NCBI RefSeq assembly: GCF_001663775.1
Contig: NZ_KV467168.1
Coordinates: forward strand, 1,772,870 to 1,836,869
Direction: 5' to 3'
DNA from: Arthrobacter sp. B6
Lineage (GTDB): Bacteria; Actinomycetota; Actinomycetes; Actinomycetales; Micrococcaceae
DNA: 64,000 bases
The notes under the pieces were generated by a model. The model made no database searches, was not told the origin of the DNA, and saw nothing but the letters and a program-made list of their open reading frames with translations. Shown here in pieces: positions 53,992 through 62,509 of this stretch. Both the position numbers and the translations under genes were made by a program. How positions within the stretch are numbered: the first letter of the stretch is position 1; each line of letters begins with the position of its first letter.

Positions 53992-56643
53992 TCAGTGGGA
54001 CGCCTCGTAGCGAACGACCGAATTGGGCTTTGTCCTCGTTATCCAGGTCGTGCTGTGCACTAGCTCATAGGGCTGGTTGGACAGGGTTTCGTTGAAGGCG
54101 GGAACGAACACGGGGTGGTCCCCGTCAGTATGCACTTCAGCGAAGTAGACCAAAGGGAACGCCGCCGTCGTGTAACCGGAAGGGAGAACAGCGACAAAAC
54201 CATCGGTAACGCGCTCCATTTCCGCCGTCTTGTAGTCCTCGGCCTGGTTCAGGTGTCGGTAGTGGAGTACAGCACGGGCTATGGCGGGATCTGCGGTCAC
54301 GAGCCGGACTTCGAGCGACGCCCCGCGATCGAAGGACGGTACGTTTTCAAAACGGGCGTCGGCGATCCATCGGTCCTTCCGCCGCTCAGGTTGTGAAACG
54401 CCTCCGCCCTCCGGCTTTTTCGGCGCGCGCTCAAGTTCCCGCTTAAGGAGGTGGAGGTCCTCCCGCATCCCCATGATCCTGTCGGACCAAGTGCCACGGT
54501 CGGATATTCCGACGCCGAACGCGAGGTCGTTCTGGTACACACCCGGTACGATCCTCCCGATGCCTGCATACGCGGCGTGCGCGGCCTCCAGGATCCGGAT
54601 CGCCTCCTCAAGGAGCTTTGTATCCCCCATCCGCCGGAACAGGGCGTACTGCACTGCAGCCTGGAACTTGCCGGCAAAAAACTGCCCGAGCTGGATGAGC
54701 ACCCGGAGATCAATGATGGTGCGCAGCGTCTGGGGGTTATCAGAGGAGGCAGAGGCGGTGGCTCGTGACAAGGCCTGCTCACCCTCTGCAACCATCGCCT
54801 CGATCCACGATGCTACCTCGAGCGGGGTGTACTTCGGCTGCAGTTGACCTGCCGTCGCATCATCGGCGTACTCTCCTATGCTGTAGAACAAGGTCGGATC
54901 AAACGGGCTGACCCCTTCCCATGTCTTGGGATCAGGTGTATCCCAGGCGTAATGCATCGAAAGCTTCCACTCAGAGATGGGCAAGTCGACGTACATTTCG
55001 GGAGAGTAGAAGTTGTTGGCGCCGCTGACGCCGTGGACAACGGTTACCAAGGGCAGGATGCGGCTGAGACTAGAAAGCGCCGTCTCAAAGTCACCTGCAG
55101 CTGCGCCATAGTCTGAGCGGAGCGTTCGCTGCCATGTCTCCGGACAGGCGTCTGGATCGTAGAGGAGGCGACCCCAAAGCACGTAGGTGTAACGGTATTT
55201 GCGCCAGTCCGACACACCGAGGCGGAGATCATCACGTACGTATGGATCGCGGCGCACCGGTTCCCCGGTGCCTCTTCGTCCCTTGAAGGTCAACGGCTCG
55301 CAGAATTCGACACCCCTGGACCCGCCAATGGTCGAATACCGGCCGAAACCACTGGCGATGGCCGGGTCGCCCCACAAGAGCAATTTCTGAGTTCCCGGCC
55401 ACATCCGAAACATGACGTCGGTCGGCCGGTCCTCATTGAGGTAGTCGGCGTAACCGTAGCGCGTGAACCGCCGGTCGCCGTCCGTGACCCCGGTCATCGC
55501 TTTCTCCATTCCGGGGAAGTGGAGGGGGTGCCGCTCATGCTCTCGAATCGAGGCCTGGTGGTATGGCAGGCCCATGTGCTCGGCCAAGTACTTTGCCGAG
55601 ATCACTGGCCGCAGATTTGGCTTCCTGGCCGCATCGATCAGGGCCTGGTCCACCCCCTTCGCGTGCATATCAACCTCGATCGTGCGCCCGACCCTGGAGA
55701 TGCGGTCGAAGATCTTCTCCCAGAAGACCTCATGCCCCTCCTCATGGATTCCGCCCTCGTGATGGACCCGGAAAGTAACCCCGTCGATTTCGGGGATCCG
55801 TTCCAGGAGCAGGCCGAGGGCATCGGCTGAGTAATCCGAGTGCGACTCCGGACCAATACCGAGTATGGGGTACCAGTGGCGGGAGTCGTACCCGAAGTCG
55901 TATGCGTGGTTCCACAAACCCAGTTGAAAGCTCATGCCGCGGCGACGCGTCTCCCGGGCAATGTAGGCCAGCGCCTCGAAGTTACGGTCACGTTCGGCGT
56001 TTGAGATGCCCTCAGCCCGCACTTGATATCCCGGCACTTCCAGCAGGAAGGGGTAGGCGAAAACGAGGTAGTTGTCCGTAGCGGTGCGGCTCTCCCACCC
56101 TGTTCCGTAGTTATATTGCATCCCAAACGCCAGGTGGAACCGGTTGAAGCGCTGGGCGGCGAGGTGGTCGAGGTACTCAGTCCAGAAGGAGCGGTCATGG
56201 AACCACGGGCTGTCCTCGTGGACGCTTGAAAAGTTCCGCTGAATGCCCCGTACAGGGACGGCAGGGCACTGGGACTCGCTCCAGCCGGCCGGCAGTCCGT
56301 CCAGGCCATCAACGCGGACGCGCTCCGTTACTTCCGAGAGGGCATATGCATACCCGCGCTCGTCCCCGGCCACGATGGCGACGCGGCGGCCACCGATGTA
56401 CGGCTCTGTAACGACGAGCGAGTACGACTCGGATTCGCCCGAAGTGTCTGCGAGCCCTTCCTTCGCGAGTGCATCAGTGTCAGCGAGGTCCAGGAGCACG
56501 ATCTCCAAGGCGGGACGGTTCCCCGGCCCTTCAGCCTTAAGGCCTGGCCGATCAATCTCCCGCAGCTTTTCGATTGCCCAGGCGACCGGCTTCAGGTGGA
56601 CTGTGGCTGGATCTGAAGTGATGGTGATGTGGGACCTCAGCAT
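53992..56643 (-). CDS. Large intracellular glycoside-hydrolase-like protein (GH67/GH20-like architecture)
   Basis: This encodes 883 residues; the ATG follows GGAAGGA. There is no signal peptide, so it acts on imported substrate. The N-terminal 110 residues look like the zincin-like domain that precedes GH20 and GH67 barrels (YSLVVTEPYIGGRRVAIVAGDERGYAYALSEV). The barrel starts at PVRGIQRNFSSVHEDSPWFHDRSF and continues with YLDHLAAQRFNRFHLAFGMQYNYG. Acidic candidates are in GVTFRVHHEGGIHEEGHEVFW and TIEVDMHAKG. A helical region and a beta-rich C-terminus follow. It resembles alpha-glucuronidase-type proteins but no exact family can be assigned. It is last in the transporter operon. Confidence 0.65.
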   Translation of the reverse strand: MLRSHITITSDPATVHLKPVAWAIEKLREIDRPGLKAEGPGNRPALEIVLLDLADTDALAKEGLADTSGESESYSLVVTEPYIGGRRVAIVAGDERGYAYALSEVTERVRVDGLDGLPAGWSESQCPAVPVRGIQRNFSSVHEDSPWFHDRSFWTEYLDHLAAQRFNRFHLAFGMQYNYGTGWESRTATDNYLVFAYPFLLEVPGYQVRAEGISNAERDRNFEALAYIARETRRRGMSFQLGLWNHAYDFGYDSRHWYPILGIGPESHSDYSADALGLLLERIPEIDGVTFRVHHEGGIHEEGHEVFWEKIFDRISRVGRTIEVDMHAKGVDQALIDAARKPNLRPVISAKYLAEHMGLPYHQASIREHERHPLHFPGMEKAMTGVTDGDRRFTRYGYADYLNEDRPTDVMFRMWPGTQKLLLWGDPAIASGFGRYSTIGGSRGVEFCEPLTFKGRRGTGEPVRRDPYVRDDLRLGVSDWRKYRYTYVLWGRLLYDPDACPETWQRTLRSDYGAAAGDFETALSSLSRILPLVTVVHGVSGANNFYSPEMYVDLPISEWKLSMHYAWDTPDPKTWEGVSPFDPTLFYSIGEYADDATAGQLQPKYTPLEVASWIEAMVAEGEQALSRATASASSDNPQTLRTIIDLRVLIQLGQFFAGKFQAAVQYALFRRMGDTKLLEEAIRILEAAHAAYAGIGRIVPGVYQNDLAFGVGISDRGTWSDRIMGMREDLHLLKRELERAPKKPEGGGVSQPERRKDRWIADARFENVPSFDRGASLEVRLVTADPAIARAVLHYRHLNQAEDYKTAEMERVTDGFVAVLPSGYTTAAFPLVYFAEVHTDGDHPVFVPAFNETLSNQPYELVHSTTWITRTKPNSVVRYEASH

Positions 56644-56699
56644 GGAGATTCCTTCCGATGTTCTTGGCGCGGGGGCGTTGTGTCCGTGGCTGGGAGTTA

Positions 56700-58775
56700 T
56701 TACTGGGTCGTGATCGTGATGACCTCGAATAGCTCCAGTGGGGGCAGATCGATCACCAGGTCGTCGTTTACGGCGGCTGAATCCAATTCCAGGCCGGCGA
56801 CCAGAGCCTCCACCAGGACCTTCTCCCGGCCGCGTCCAGCCAAATGCAGCCGACCTCCGTTGACGGGAACGTGTGGTCCATACGATCGGCGGCGTACACC
56901 CGTGTGGTTGAGGATATGGATGACTGTGCTGTTCCCGCTTCGTCCTGCGATGAGCTCAACACCTTCATGAATGTCGCCTGCGATGTCCGGGGTAACGAGG
57001 GACCGAACGAGCCCGAGAAGGTGGTCCCGCACATCCGTTTTTCCAAACTCCCGGTACGTTCGCCCAATAGTCCACGGGACATACGCGACTTCGCCGCCGC
57101 CATAGTGACCGCGCACATAGTCGGGATGCGCACTTCCCGTGTGGCCATAGGCGAGCTCGGGCGGAGCGAATGGTGCGCGGGGAAGCATGAAGCCCACTTT
57201 TGCCGCATCGGGCTTCCAGACGAAAGGATGATACCGCCCGTAGACCGGGACAATCGGTGCCTCATAGTAGAACTCGTCCATTCGCGGCTGGGCCGCATCC
57301 GTCACGAAAGTGGAGCGGAGATCGGTCCCGGACAGTACGGCGTCCAGGGTGCGAACTGCCGGATTGCACTTCAGTTCGACGACGCCGTCGCGGCTCAAAC
57401 CGGCGGAGCCGGTGGCCATCACATTCCCGCCTCGATGGACGAATCCATCGACCCCTGCGGCCGTTTCACCCAACGTGCCCACATCGGGCAGGATCAGAAG
57501 GGAGTACCGGTCCAACGCTCCGTTCCTGGCGAGCTTTCCGAGCTGGTCGACCGGAATCACGTCAAATGGCAGGTGCGCCTCAAGCAATGACAGGTACACC
57601 CCGCGGAATTCCTCAAGGGCGTCCCAGTGGTTCGGTGCCGACGAGGCGATGTCCGGTCGGACCAGACCGATGTTTGCGGTAGGGCGCAGTTTCCGGTACA
57701 GGTCGCTGTGCTGACTCCGGAATCGCATCACCTCCCGGCCAGTGGAGATGCTCAATGCCATCGGCAAGCGGCCCGGCGCACCCATGTAGTACGCCGAGGG
57801 ATTCCCGCCACGGGCCATTGTTTGAAGCACATACTGCGCGAAGTGCTCGGGTTGCTCGGACCCCATTCGATACGTGCTGTCAATGAAGGCGACGCAGTTG
57901 ACCATGACGGAGGATTCCGGCCGTGACGAGACGTGCGCACTGACGGCCTCCGCCGTGGCGTGTGGCCAGAGTTCCGTCCCGGGCATGGACCGGAACGCAT
58001 TGTTCGCTTCCAAGTAGACGATGGGGGCGCCGGCACGAAGGATAACGCCGATATCCCGAGACTTCGAGTTCACATGATCCGCGATTCGTGCGGTCAGATC
58101 GCCGAGTGTCGCACTCACGTACTGACGCCAGAGACCGAAAGTCTCCGCCTTCATGTCAGCAGGAAGCTCTTTTCCCCCGCTGAATCGCTCGAATCCAACC
58201 TTGCATGAGTCACAGTGACAAGGCCCGTGCATCACCTCGTCGTAATCGCGCTCGTTGAAGTTGAACCAATTAAAGAACACTGCGTCGATGTCGTAGCGAT
58301 CTATAAGCTCGTCCAGCACGTCGAACGTCCGAGACTGGTAGTACTCAGATGAAGGGCAGACGCTGAAGAGCGTGTGGTAGACCTGCGGTTTTCCCCCCAC
58401 TGATCGGAAGAGCCACTCAGGATGTTCTTTCGCGATACGCGTCGATACCTTCGACATGTCCAGCCTGGCGATGATCTTGAGTTCGCGTCGCTTTGCGGCC
58501 GCCACTGCGTCACCGAACAGGTCACCGGAAGGACGCACACTGAGGAGCGGATTGCGCGTTTGGAAGGGCAAATCCGTGGGATAGAAAGACTCAATCCCAC
58601 CCGCATTGAGCAACCACGTGTCTGCGCCGTAATCCACGGCGGCATCAGCAGCCTTATCTACGTCCATATGAACGTCGATTTCCTGCAGATTCGTTTGCAG
58701 CACGTTGTACGGATCGAGCCAGCGGCTGTCCTGCGGGAGGTTGCGATCGTATTCAGCGGAAGAACCGTGAAGCAT
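56700..58775 (-). CDS. GHL6/GH29-like putative glycoside hydrolase
   Basis: This encodes 691 residues without a signal peptide. The N-terminal TIM barrel (DAAVDYGADTWLLNAGGIESFYPT, IIARLDMSKVSTRIAKEHPEWLF, DAVFFNWFNFNERDYDEV) includes a cysteine motif GPCHCDSCKVGF, typical of hypothetical glycosyl hydrolase family 6 (GHL6). A class-I amidotransferase-like middle domain as in beta-galactosidase trimerisation domains (IPVDQLGKL, YSLLILPDVGTLGE) comes next, with a beta-sandwich at the end. The general acid and base residues are not certain. It is 56 bp from the next hydrolase gene and 176 bp after the permease-ATPase gene, on the same strand. Confidence 0.7.
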   Translation of the reverse strand: MLHGSSAEYDRNLPQDSRWLDPYNVLQTNLQEIDVHMDVDKAADAAVDYGADTWLLNAGGIESFYPTDLPFQTRNPLLSVRPSGDLFGDAVAAAKRRELKIIARLDMSKVSTRIAKEHPEWLFRSVGGKPQVYHTLFSVCPSSEYYQSRTFDVLDELIDRYDIDAVFFNWFNFNERDYDEVMHGPCHCDSCKVGFERFSGGKELPADMKAETFGLWRQYVSATLGDLTARIADHVNSKSRDIGVILRAGAPIVYLEANNAFRSMPGTELWPHATAEAVSAHVSSRPESSVMVNCVAFIDSTYRMGSEQPEHFAQYVLQTMARGGNPSAYYMGAPGRLPMALSISTGREVMRFRSQHSDLYRKLRPTANIGLVRPDIASSAPNHWDALEEFRGVYLSLLEAHLPFDVIPVDQLGKLARNGALDRYSLLILPDVGTLGETAAGVDGFVHRGGNVMATGSAGLSRDGVVELKCNPAVRTLDAVLSGTDLRSTFVTDAAQPRMDEFYYEAPIVPVYGRYHPFVWKPDAAKVGFMLPRAPFAPPELAYGHTGSAHPDYVRGHYGGGEVAYVPWTIGRTYREFGKTDVRDHLLGLVRSLVTPDIAGDIHEGVELIAGRSGNSTVIHILNHTGVRRRSYGPHVPVNGGRLHLAGRGREKVLVEALVAGLELDSAAVNDDLVIDLPPLELFEVITITTQ

Positions 58776-58951
58776 GAAAAGCCTATCTGATGAGTTCCGG
58801 CTGTGTGCCGACTGATGTTAGGTAAAGAGAGGGGCTGGTAGAGCGACGTGAAGGCTTTGGGAAACACGCCTCCGCGCGCGGGACCTCGACTGGAAGGCCC
58901 GCCAAGGGAACGCCACCCGGGAGTCCTCTGCACTGAGCAGCGGGCCGAATA

Positions 58952-60739
58952 TCAGGCGAGTTCCTTGGCGGCCGACACTCTGACAACGGGAGCGTCCTCG
59001 CGGACACTATCCTCATCGAGGATTGCTTCAAGAAGCTCGCGTGTGTAGGGGTGCTGCGGGTTGCTGAAAACCTCGACGACGTCTCCTGACTCGACGATCC
59101 GGCCCTGCTGCATCACGGCCATTCGGTCGCAGATATCCGCTACTACGCCGAAGTTATGGGTGACCAACAGAATCGCCATCCCCATTTCCTTCTGAAGATC
59201 GCGAAGCAGGTCGAGGATCTCAGCCTGAATCGTGACATCAAGGGCAGTGGTGGGCTCGTCAGCGATCAGGAGCTTGGGTCCGCTCGCCACTGCGCCAGCA
59301 ATCAAAATGCGCTGCGCCATGCCGCCGGAGATCTGATGTGGATACAGGTTGAAAGTTCTTTGCGGGTCGGTGATACCCACATGCTCCATCAGCTCAAGCG
59401 CTCGTTCCCGAGCGTCGTGCCGCGAAAGTGACGTCGCGCTCCGGATGCCTTCGACGAGCTGGGCGCCCACCGTGAATGAGGCGTCGAGGTTCGACATCGG
59501 TTCCTGCGGGACATAAGCGATGGAACGTCCACGCAGCTTGCGAAGCTCCCCCTCACGCAGCCCAATGAGCTCACGACCGTCCAACTTGATCGAGCCATTT
59601 GTAATGATCGATTCCGGAGGAAGTACACCTAGGATCGCGAAGGCGGTCTGGGTCTTACCAGACCCCGACTCGCCGACAAGTCCGAGCGTTTCTCCCGCCC
59701 GCAGGTCGAGTGAGACACCTTTGAGCACGGGCTTCTTTTCGCCCGACGGCGTCGGGTAGGAAATTTCCAGGTTCTGCACCTGAAGCAGGTCCGCGGCCTG
59801 GCCGCCGGTCTGGTCCGTCGTGGTCACTGCGGCTTGGGCTGGTGCTCCTATCTTCGAGGCCTTAGGACGGACACCCTCGAGTGAGTCCCGCAGGGAGTTG
59901 CCCAGTAGGACCAGACAAGCAGACATCAGCCCTAGCAGCAGCGCCGGCCAGACGAACTGGAGCGGGTCGACGTAGAGGTTCAGAAAGCCCGATGAAATCA
60001 TGGCGCCGAAGCTGGGAACCTCAGCGGATCCGAGGCCGAGAAATGCCAGGCCGGCCTGGACGTTGATGGCCGAGCCCGTGAGGAATGCCGCCGAGATGAT
60101 GACTGGCCCGCGTACCACCGGCATTACGTGCCGGCCCAGGACCCGTAGTGTTGACAGGCCCGAGACGCGGGCCGCGTCGACGTAGAGCTCGTTCTTCACA
60201 CCAATCGTGAGGTTGCGTACGATGCGGTAGACACCCGGGGCGAGAAGGACTCCGAAGATGAGCATCGTGGCCCGGTAATCGCCCTTCGTCACCGGCATAA
60301 GGACGATAAGTAAGAGGATGCCCGGGAACGTCATGATCAGGTTGAAAATCCACTCGACGGAGGTCCGTACGCGGCTCCCGAAGTACCCGCCCACCAGTCC
60401 GAAAAAGAGCCCGATGACGATTGCCACACTGGTACCTATCAGACCCGAGATGACACTCGTATTGATCGCGTAGAGCAGCCGCGCAAAGATGTCCTGCCCG
60501 CTTTGATCTCCGCCCAGGAGGTAGCCGGGGGTCCCGATTTTGGCATTAACGGCATCGAGCGACGACTCGTTTGGCCCATGTTGTGTGATCAGCGGCGCCA
60601 ATATGCCGAGGGCTATGACCAACAGCAGGAAGCTGGCCGTGATGATGGCTTGAGGGTCTCGGATCAGTCTGCGGTATGCCGACCGGCGGACGGGAGTTGC
60701 CGGGGCCTCCGTCGCGATGATAGCTGCTTCGGTGCTCAA
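58952..60739 (-). CDS. Fused ABC permease and ATP-binding protein (DppC-DppD type)
   Basis: This encodes 595 residues from a TTG start that overlaps the previous stop (TTGA). No ATG or GTG is suitably placed. The N-terminal 290 residues are a DppC permease (LGGDQSGQDIFARLLYAINTSV; EAA-like loop DAARVSGLSTLRVLGRHVMPVV). After a linker of about 40 residues, a DppD ATPase follows with Walker A GLVGESGSGKTQTA, signature ISGGMAQRILIAGAV, Walker B LLIADEPTTALDVT and QHPYTRELLEAI. It imports oligomers with the DppB-like permease, DppF-like ATPase and family-5 binding proteins of this locus. Confidence 0.92.
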   Translation of the reverse strand: MSTEAAIIATEAPATPVRRSAYRRLIRDPQAIITASFLLLVIALGILAPLITQHGPNESSLDAVNAKIGTPGYLLGGDQSGQDIFARLLYAINTSVISGLIGTSVAIVIGLFFGLVGGYFGSRVRTSVEWIFNLIMTFPGILLLIVLMPVTKGDYRATMLIFGVLLAPGVYRIVRNLTIGVKNELYVDAARVSGLSTLRVLGRHVMPVVRGPVIISAAFLTGSAINVQAGLAFLGLGSAEVPSFGAMISSGFLNLYVDPLQFVWPALLLGLMSACLVLLGNSLRDSLEGVRPKASKIGAPAQAAVTTTDQTGGQAADLLQVQNLEISYPTPSGEKKPVLKGVSLDLRAGETLGLVGESGSGKTQTAFAILGVLPPESIITNGSIKLDGRELIGLREGELRKLRGRSIAYVPQEPMSNLDASFTVGAQLVEGIRSATSLSRHDARERALELMEHVGITDPQRTFNLYPHQISGGMAQRILIAGAVASGPKLLIADEPTTALDVTIQAEILDLLRDLQKEMGMAILLVTHNFGVVADICDRMAVMQQGRIVESGDVVEVFSNPQHPYTRELLEAILDEDSVREDAPVVRVSAAKELA

Positions 60740-61677
60740 TAGATTCTCGCCTTCGGATTTAGCCAACCATTGATGAGGTCTGTCACCAGATTGACACTGA
60801 CGACGAGCATCACACTGAATACTGTGATGCCCATGATGACTGGGATGTCCCCTTGCAGGGAGGAGTTGAACGCAAACGAGCCGAACCCGGGAAGGGCAAA
60901 CACCTGCTCGATGATGAGTGCACCGCCGAACATCGAGATGAACTCGAGCGACAGGACAACGAGCGCCGGAGCAGCGGCATTGCGCAGTGCATGGCGATAC
61001 ACGATGGACCACGTCGGAACGCCTCGGGTACGGAGCGTCCGCACGTAATCCTTCTGGAGCTCGCCGATCATCGTTCCTCGCACCTGGGCCGCGATGTTCG
61101 CGATTCCGTTGATAACCAGCACGATCACCGGGATGGTGATCGACGCGGCCCATTTGCTCGGACTTTCGCTGAACGGGGTGAATCCAGTAGCAGGCAGGAG
61201 GCGCAGATTGATGGAGAGGACAACGACGAGGACAATCGCGATAAGCAGGTTCGGCAGCAGGTGTCCAAGCAGGGAGGCACTCTGGGTAACACGGTCAATC
61301 GCTCCGGCCCGTGAAGCCGCGAGCACGCCAAGGGCGACGGCCACCACGACGCTGATGACAAGTGCGGTGAGAACGATGGACAGCGTCACGCCGAGACGTG
61401 CTACGACGGCGCCGACCACGGCCTCGCTTGTAAAGAAGGAGACCCCGAAGTCACCGCGGACCACGCCTCCGAGCCAGTCAAAATACTGGATGATGAATGG
61501 GCGATCGAGTCCCATATCTTTCTTAAGGGCCTGGATCGAGTCCGCAGTCGCTGCAGGGCCGAGGATATTGGCGGCGACCCCATCAGATGAAAAGCTGAGC
61601 AGCCAATACGTAAGGAAGGTCACCAGAGCGGCGAGAATCACTCCAATAGCGAGACGGCGAAGAATGTACTGAACCAT
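60736..61677 (-). CDS. ABC transporter permease (DppB type)
   Basis: This encodes 313 residues, starting MVQYILRRLAIGVILAALVTFLTYW. Six membrane segments are predicted by eye. Family features are the MGLDRPFIIQYFDWLGGVVRGDFGVSF segment and the EAA loop (VRGTMIGELQKDYVRTLRTRGVPTWSIVYRHALRNAA). It is the first gene of the minus-strand operon that continues with the fused permease-ATPase and two hydrolase-like genes. Its promoter overlaps the regulon operator at 61888. Confidence 0.94.
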   Translation of the reverse strand: MVQYILRRLAIGVILAALVTFLTYWLLSFSSDGVAANILGPAATADSIQALKKDMGLDRPFIIQYFDWLGGVVRGDFGVSFFTSEAVVGAVVARLGVTLSIVLTALVISVVVAVALGVLAASRAGAIDRVTQSASLLGHLLPNLLIAIVLVVVLSINLRLLPATGFTPFSESPSKWAASITIPVIVLVINGIANIAAQVRGTMIGELQKDYVRTLRTRGVPTWSIVYRHALRNAAAPALVVLSLEFISMFGGALIIEQVFALPGFGSFAFNSSLQGDIPVIMGITVFSVMLVVSVNLVTDLINGWLNPKARIY

Positions 61678-61866
61678 TCCTGGCCCTACCTAAGCTCTCG
61701 CCGGAAAATAGACGAGTTGGGAATTGGCAACTGGGTTGCTGGCGACCATCCTGGTCGCGGAGCTCTGCGCCGGGACAATGAGCGTATGCACATCGCGATG
61801 ACTCCTTTGTCGGATCGTTCGGTTGAGTGCCGGCCCGATCGGCCGGCGTAGGTACCGCGCATGCCA

Positions 61867-61906
61867 ACTCTATGTGCATCGGGCCAATTTGACAACCGGT
61901 TGCCGA
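61867..61906 (-). promoter_or_regulatory. Promoter and regulon operator 2 for the permease/hydrolase operon
   Basis: On the minus strand TCGGCAACCGGTTGTCA ends in TTGTCA (-35, 61895-61890). It is followed after exactly 17 bp by TAGAGT (-10, 61872-61867). The operator palindrome CAACCGGTTG (61893-61902) therefore overlaps the -35 box, so a bound repressor would block RNA polymerase. Confidence 0.8.
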
Positions 61907-62415
61907 ACAAATTTGCCGGAGGGTTTGCTCCCTGCCCTCTCAGCTCCCAGCTACCTGCACGTGGCCTGCGCGCCGCCTTGGGCGCCGAGAGCTGAACCGC
62001 TTGCGCCGGTCCGGCGTAGACTTCAGCGCTGGTTAACGACGCATCATGGGGGAATCCGCCATGCCGGGTACGCGGACTCGGACGGAGACATGCTGTTCAT
62101 TTTTGGCAACCGACCTCTTCGGGTTGCACCACTCCTTAAGCATTGCCTTCCTGCAGAGGCCCGGCTACCCGTGGTGGGTCGTTGGACTCATCCCGGCTCT
62201 GTTCCTGCGCTTTTTGCAGCCGCCACAATGCGCTCAACATTCAAGCGCGCCGTCGCCGCGCGAGGAGGGTCGATCTGCCTGGCAGCACCGTCACAGTGTT
62301 GCGCCACGCAATCGGTTGGCACTTTGCGCGGGATGCGATGTTAGGCGTGGGGCGGAAGAGCGCCTACAGCGCGGCACTTCGCGAAGTATTACTGATTTGC
62401 GGTCATTTCAGTGAT
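61907..62415. other. Intergenic stretch between the two divergent operators, no gene seen
   Basis: This is about 500 bp between divergent operators. Short open frames occur on the plus strand (for example one reading FGLHHSLSIAFLQRPGYPWW near 62105-62165). None has a ribosome site or a recognisable family, and overlapping frames are equally open. It could be the remains of a gene, possibly the lost regulator, but I cannot support that from the sequence. Confidence 0.4.
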
Positions 62416-62452
62416 GGCAACCGGTTGACAAAAATGCAAATCCGAATACGCT
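62416..62452 (+). promoter_or_regulatory. Promoter and regulon operator 3 before the 2-hydroxyacid dehydrogenase
   Basis: GGCAACCGGTTGACA (62416-62430) ends in the consensus -35 TTGACA (62425-62430). It is followed after 16 bp by TACGCT (62447-62452) as -10. The palindrome CAACCGGTTG and its overlap with the -35 match operators 1 and 2, in the same sense relative to transcription. Confidence 0.8.
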
Positions 62453-62509
62453 CATAGCAAGTGAGTTTTGAAAAACAACTCGTCTCAACTGCTACAAGGA
62501 AGTGCAGCG

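Noticed and set aside
61823..62344. 173-codon frame covering the operator at 61888
   Set aside because: It includes the promoter and operator of the divergent operon and has no family match.
62046..62414. Possible 122-residue plus-strand gene between the two operators
   Set aside because: There is no ribosome site and no recognisable domain, and two other frames are equally open. It may be a decayed gene, but this cannot be supported.
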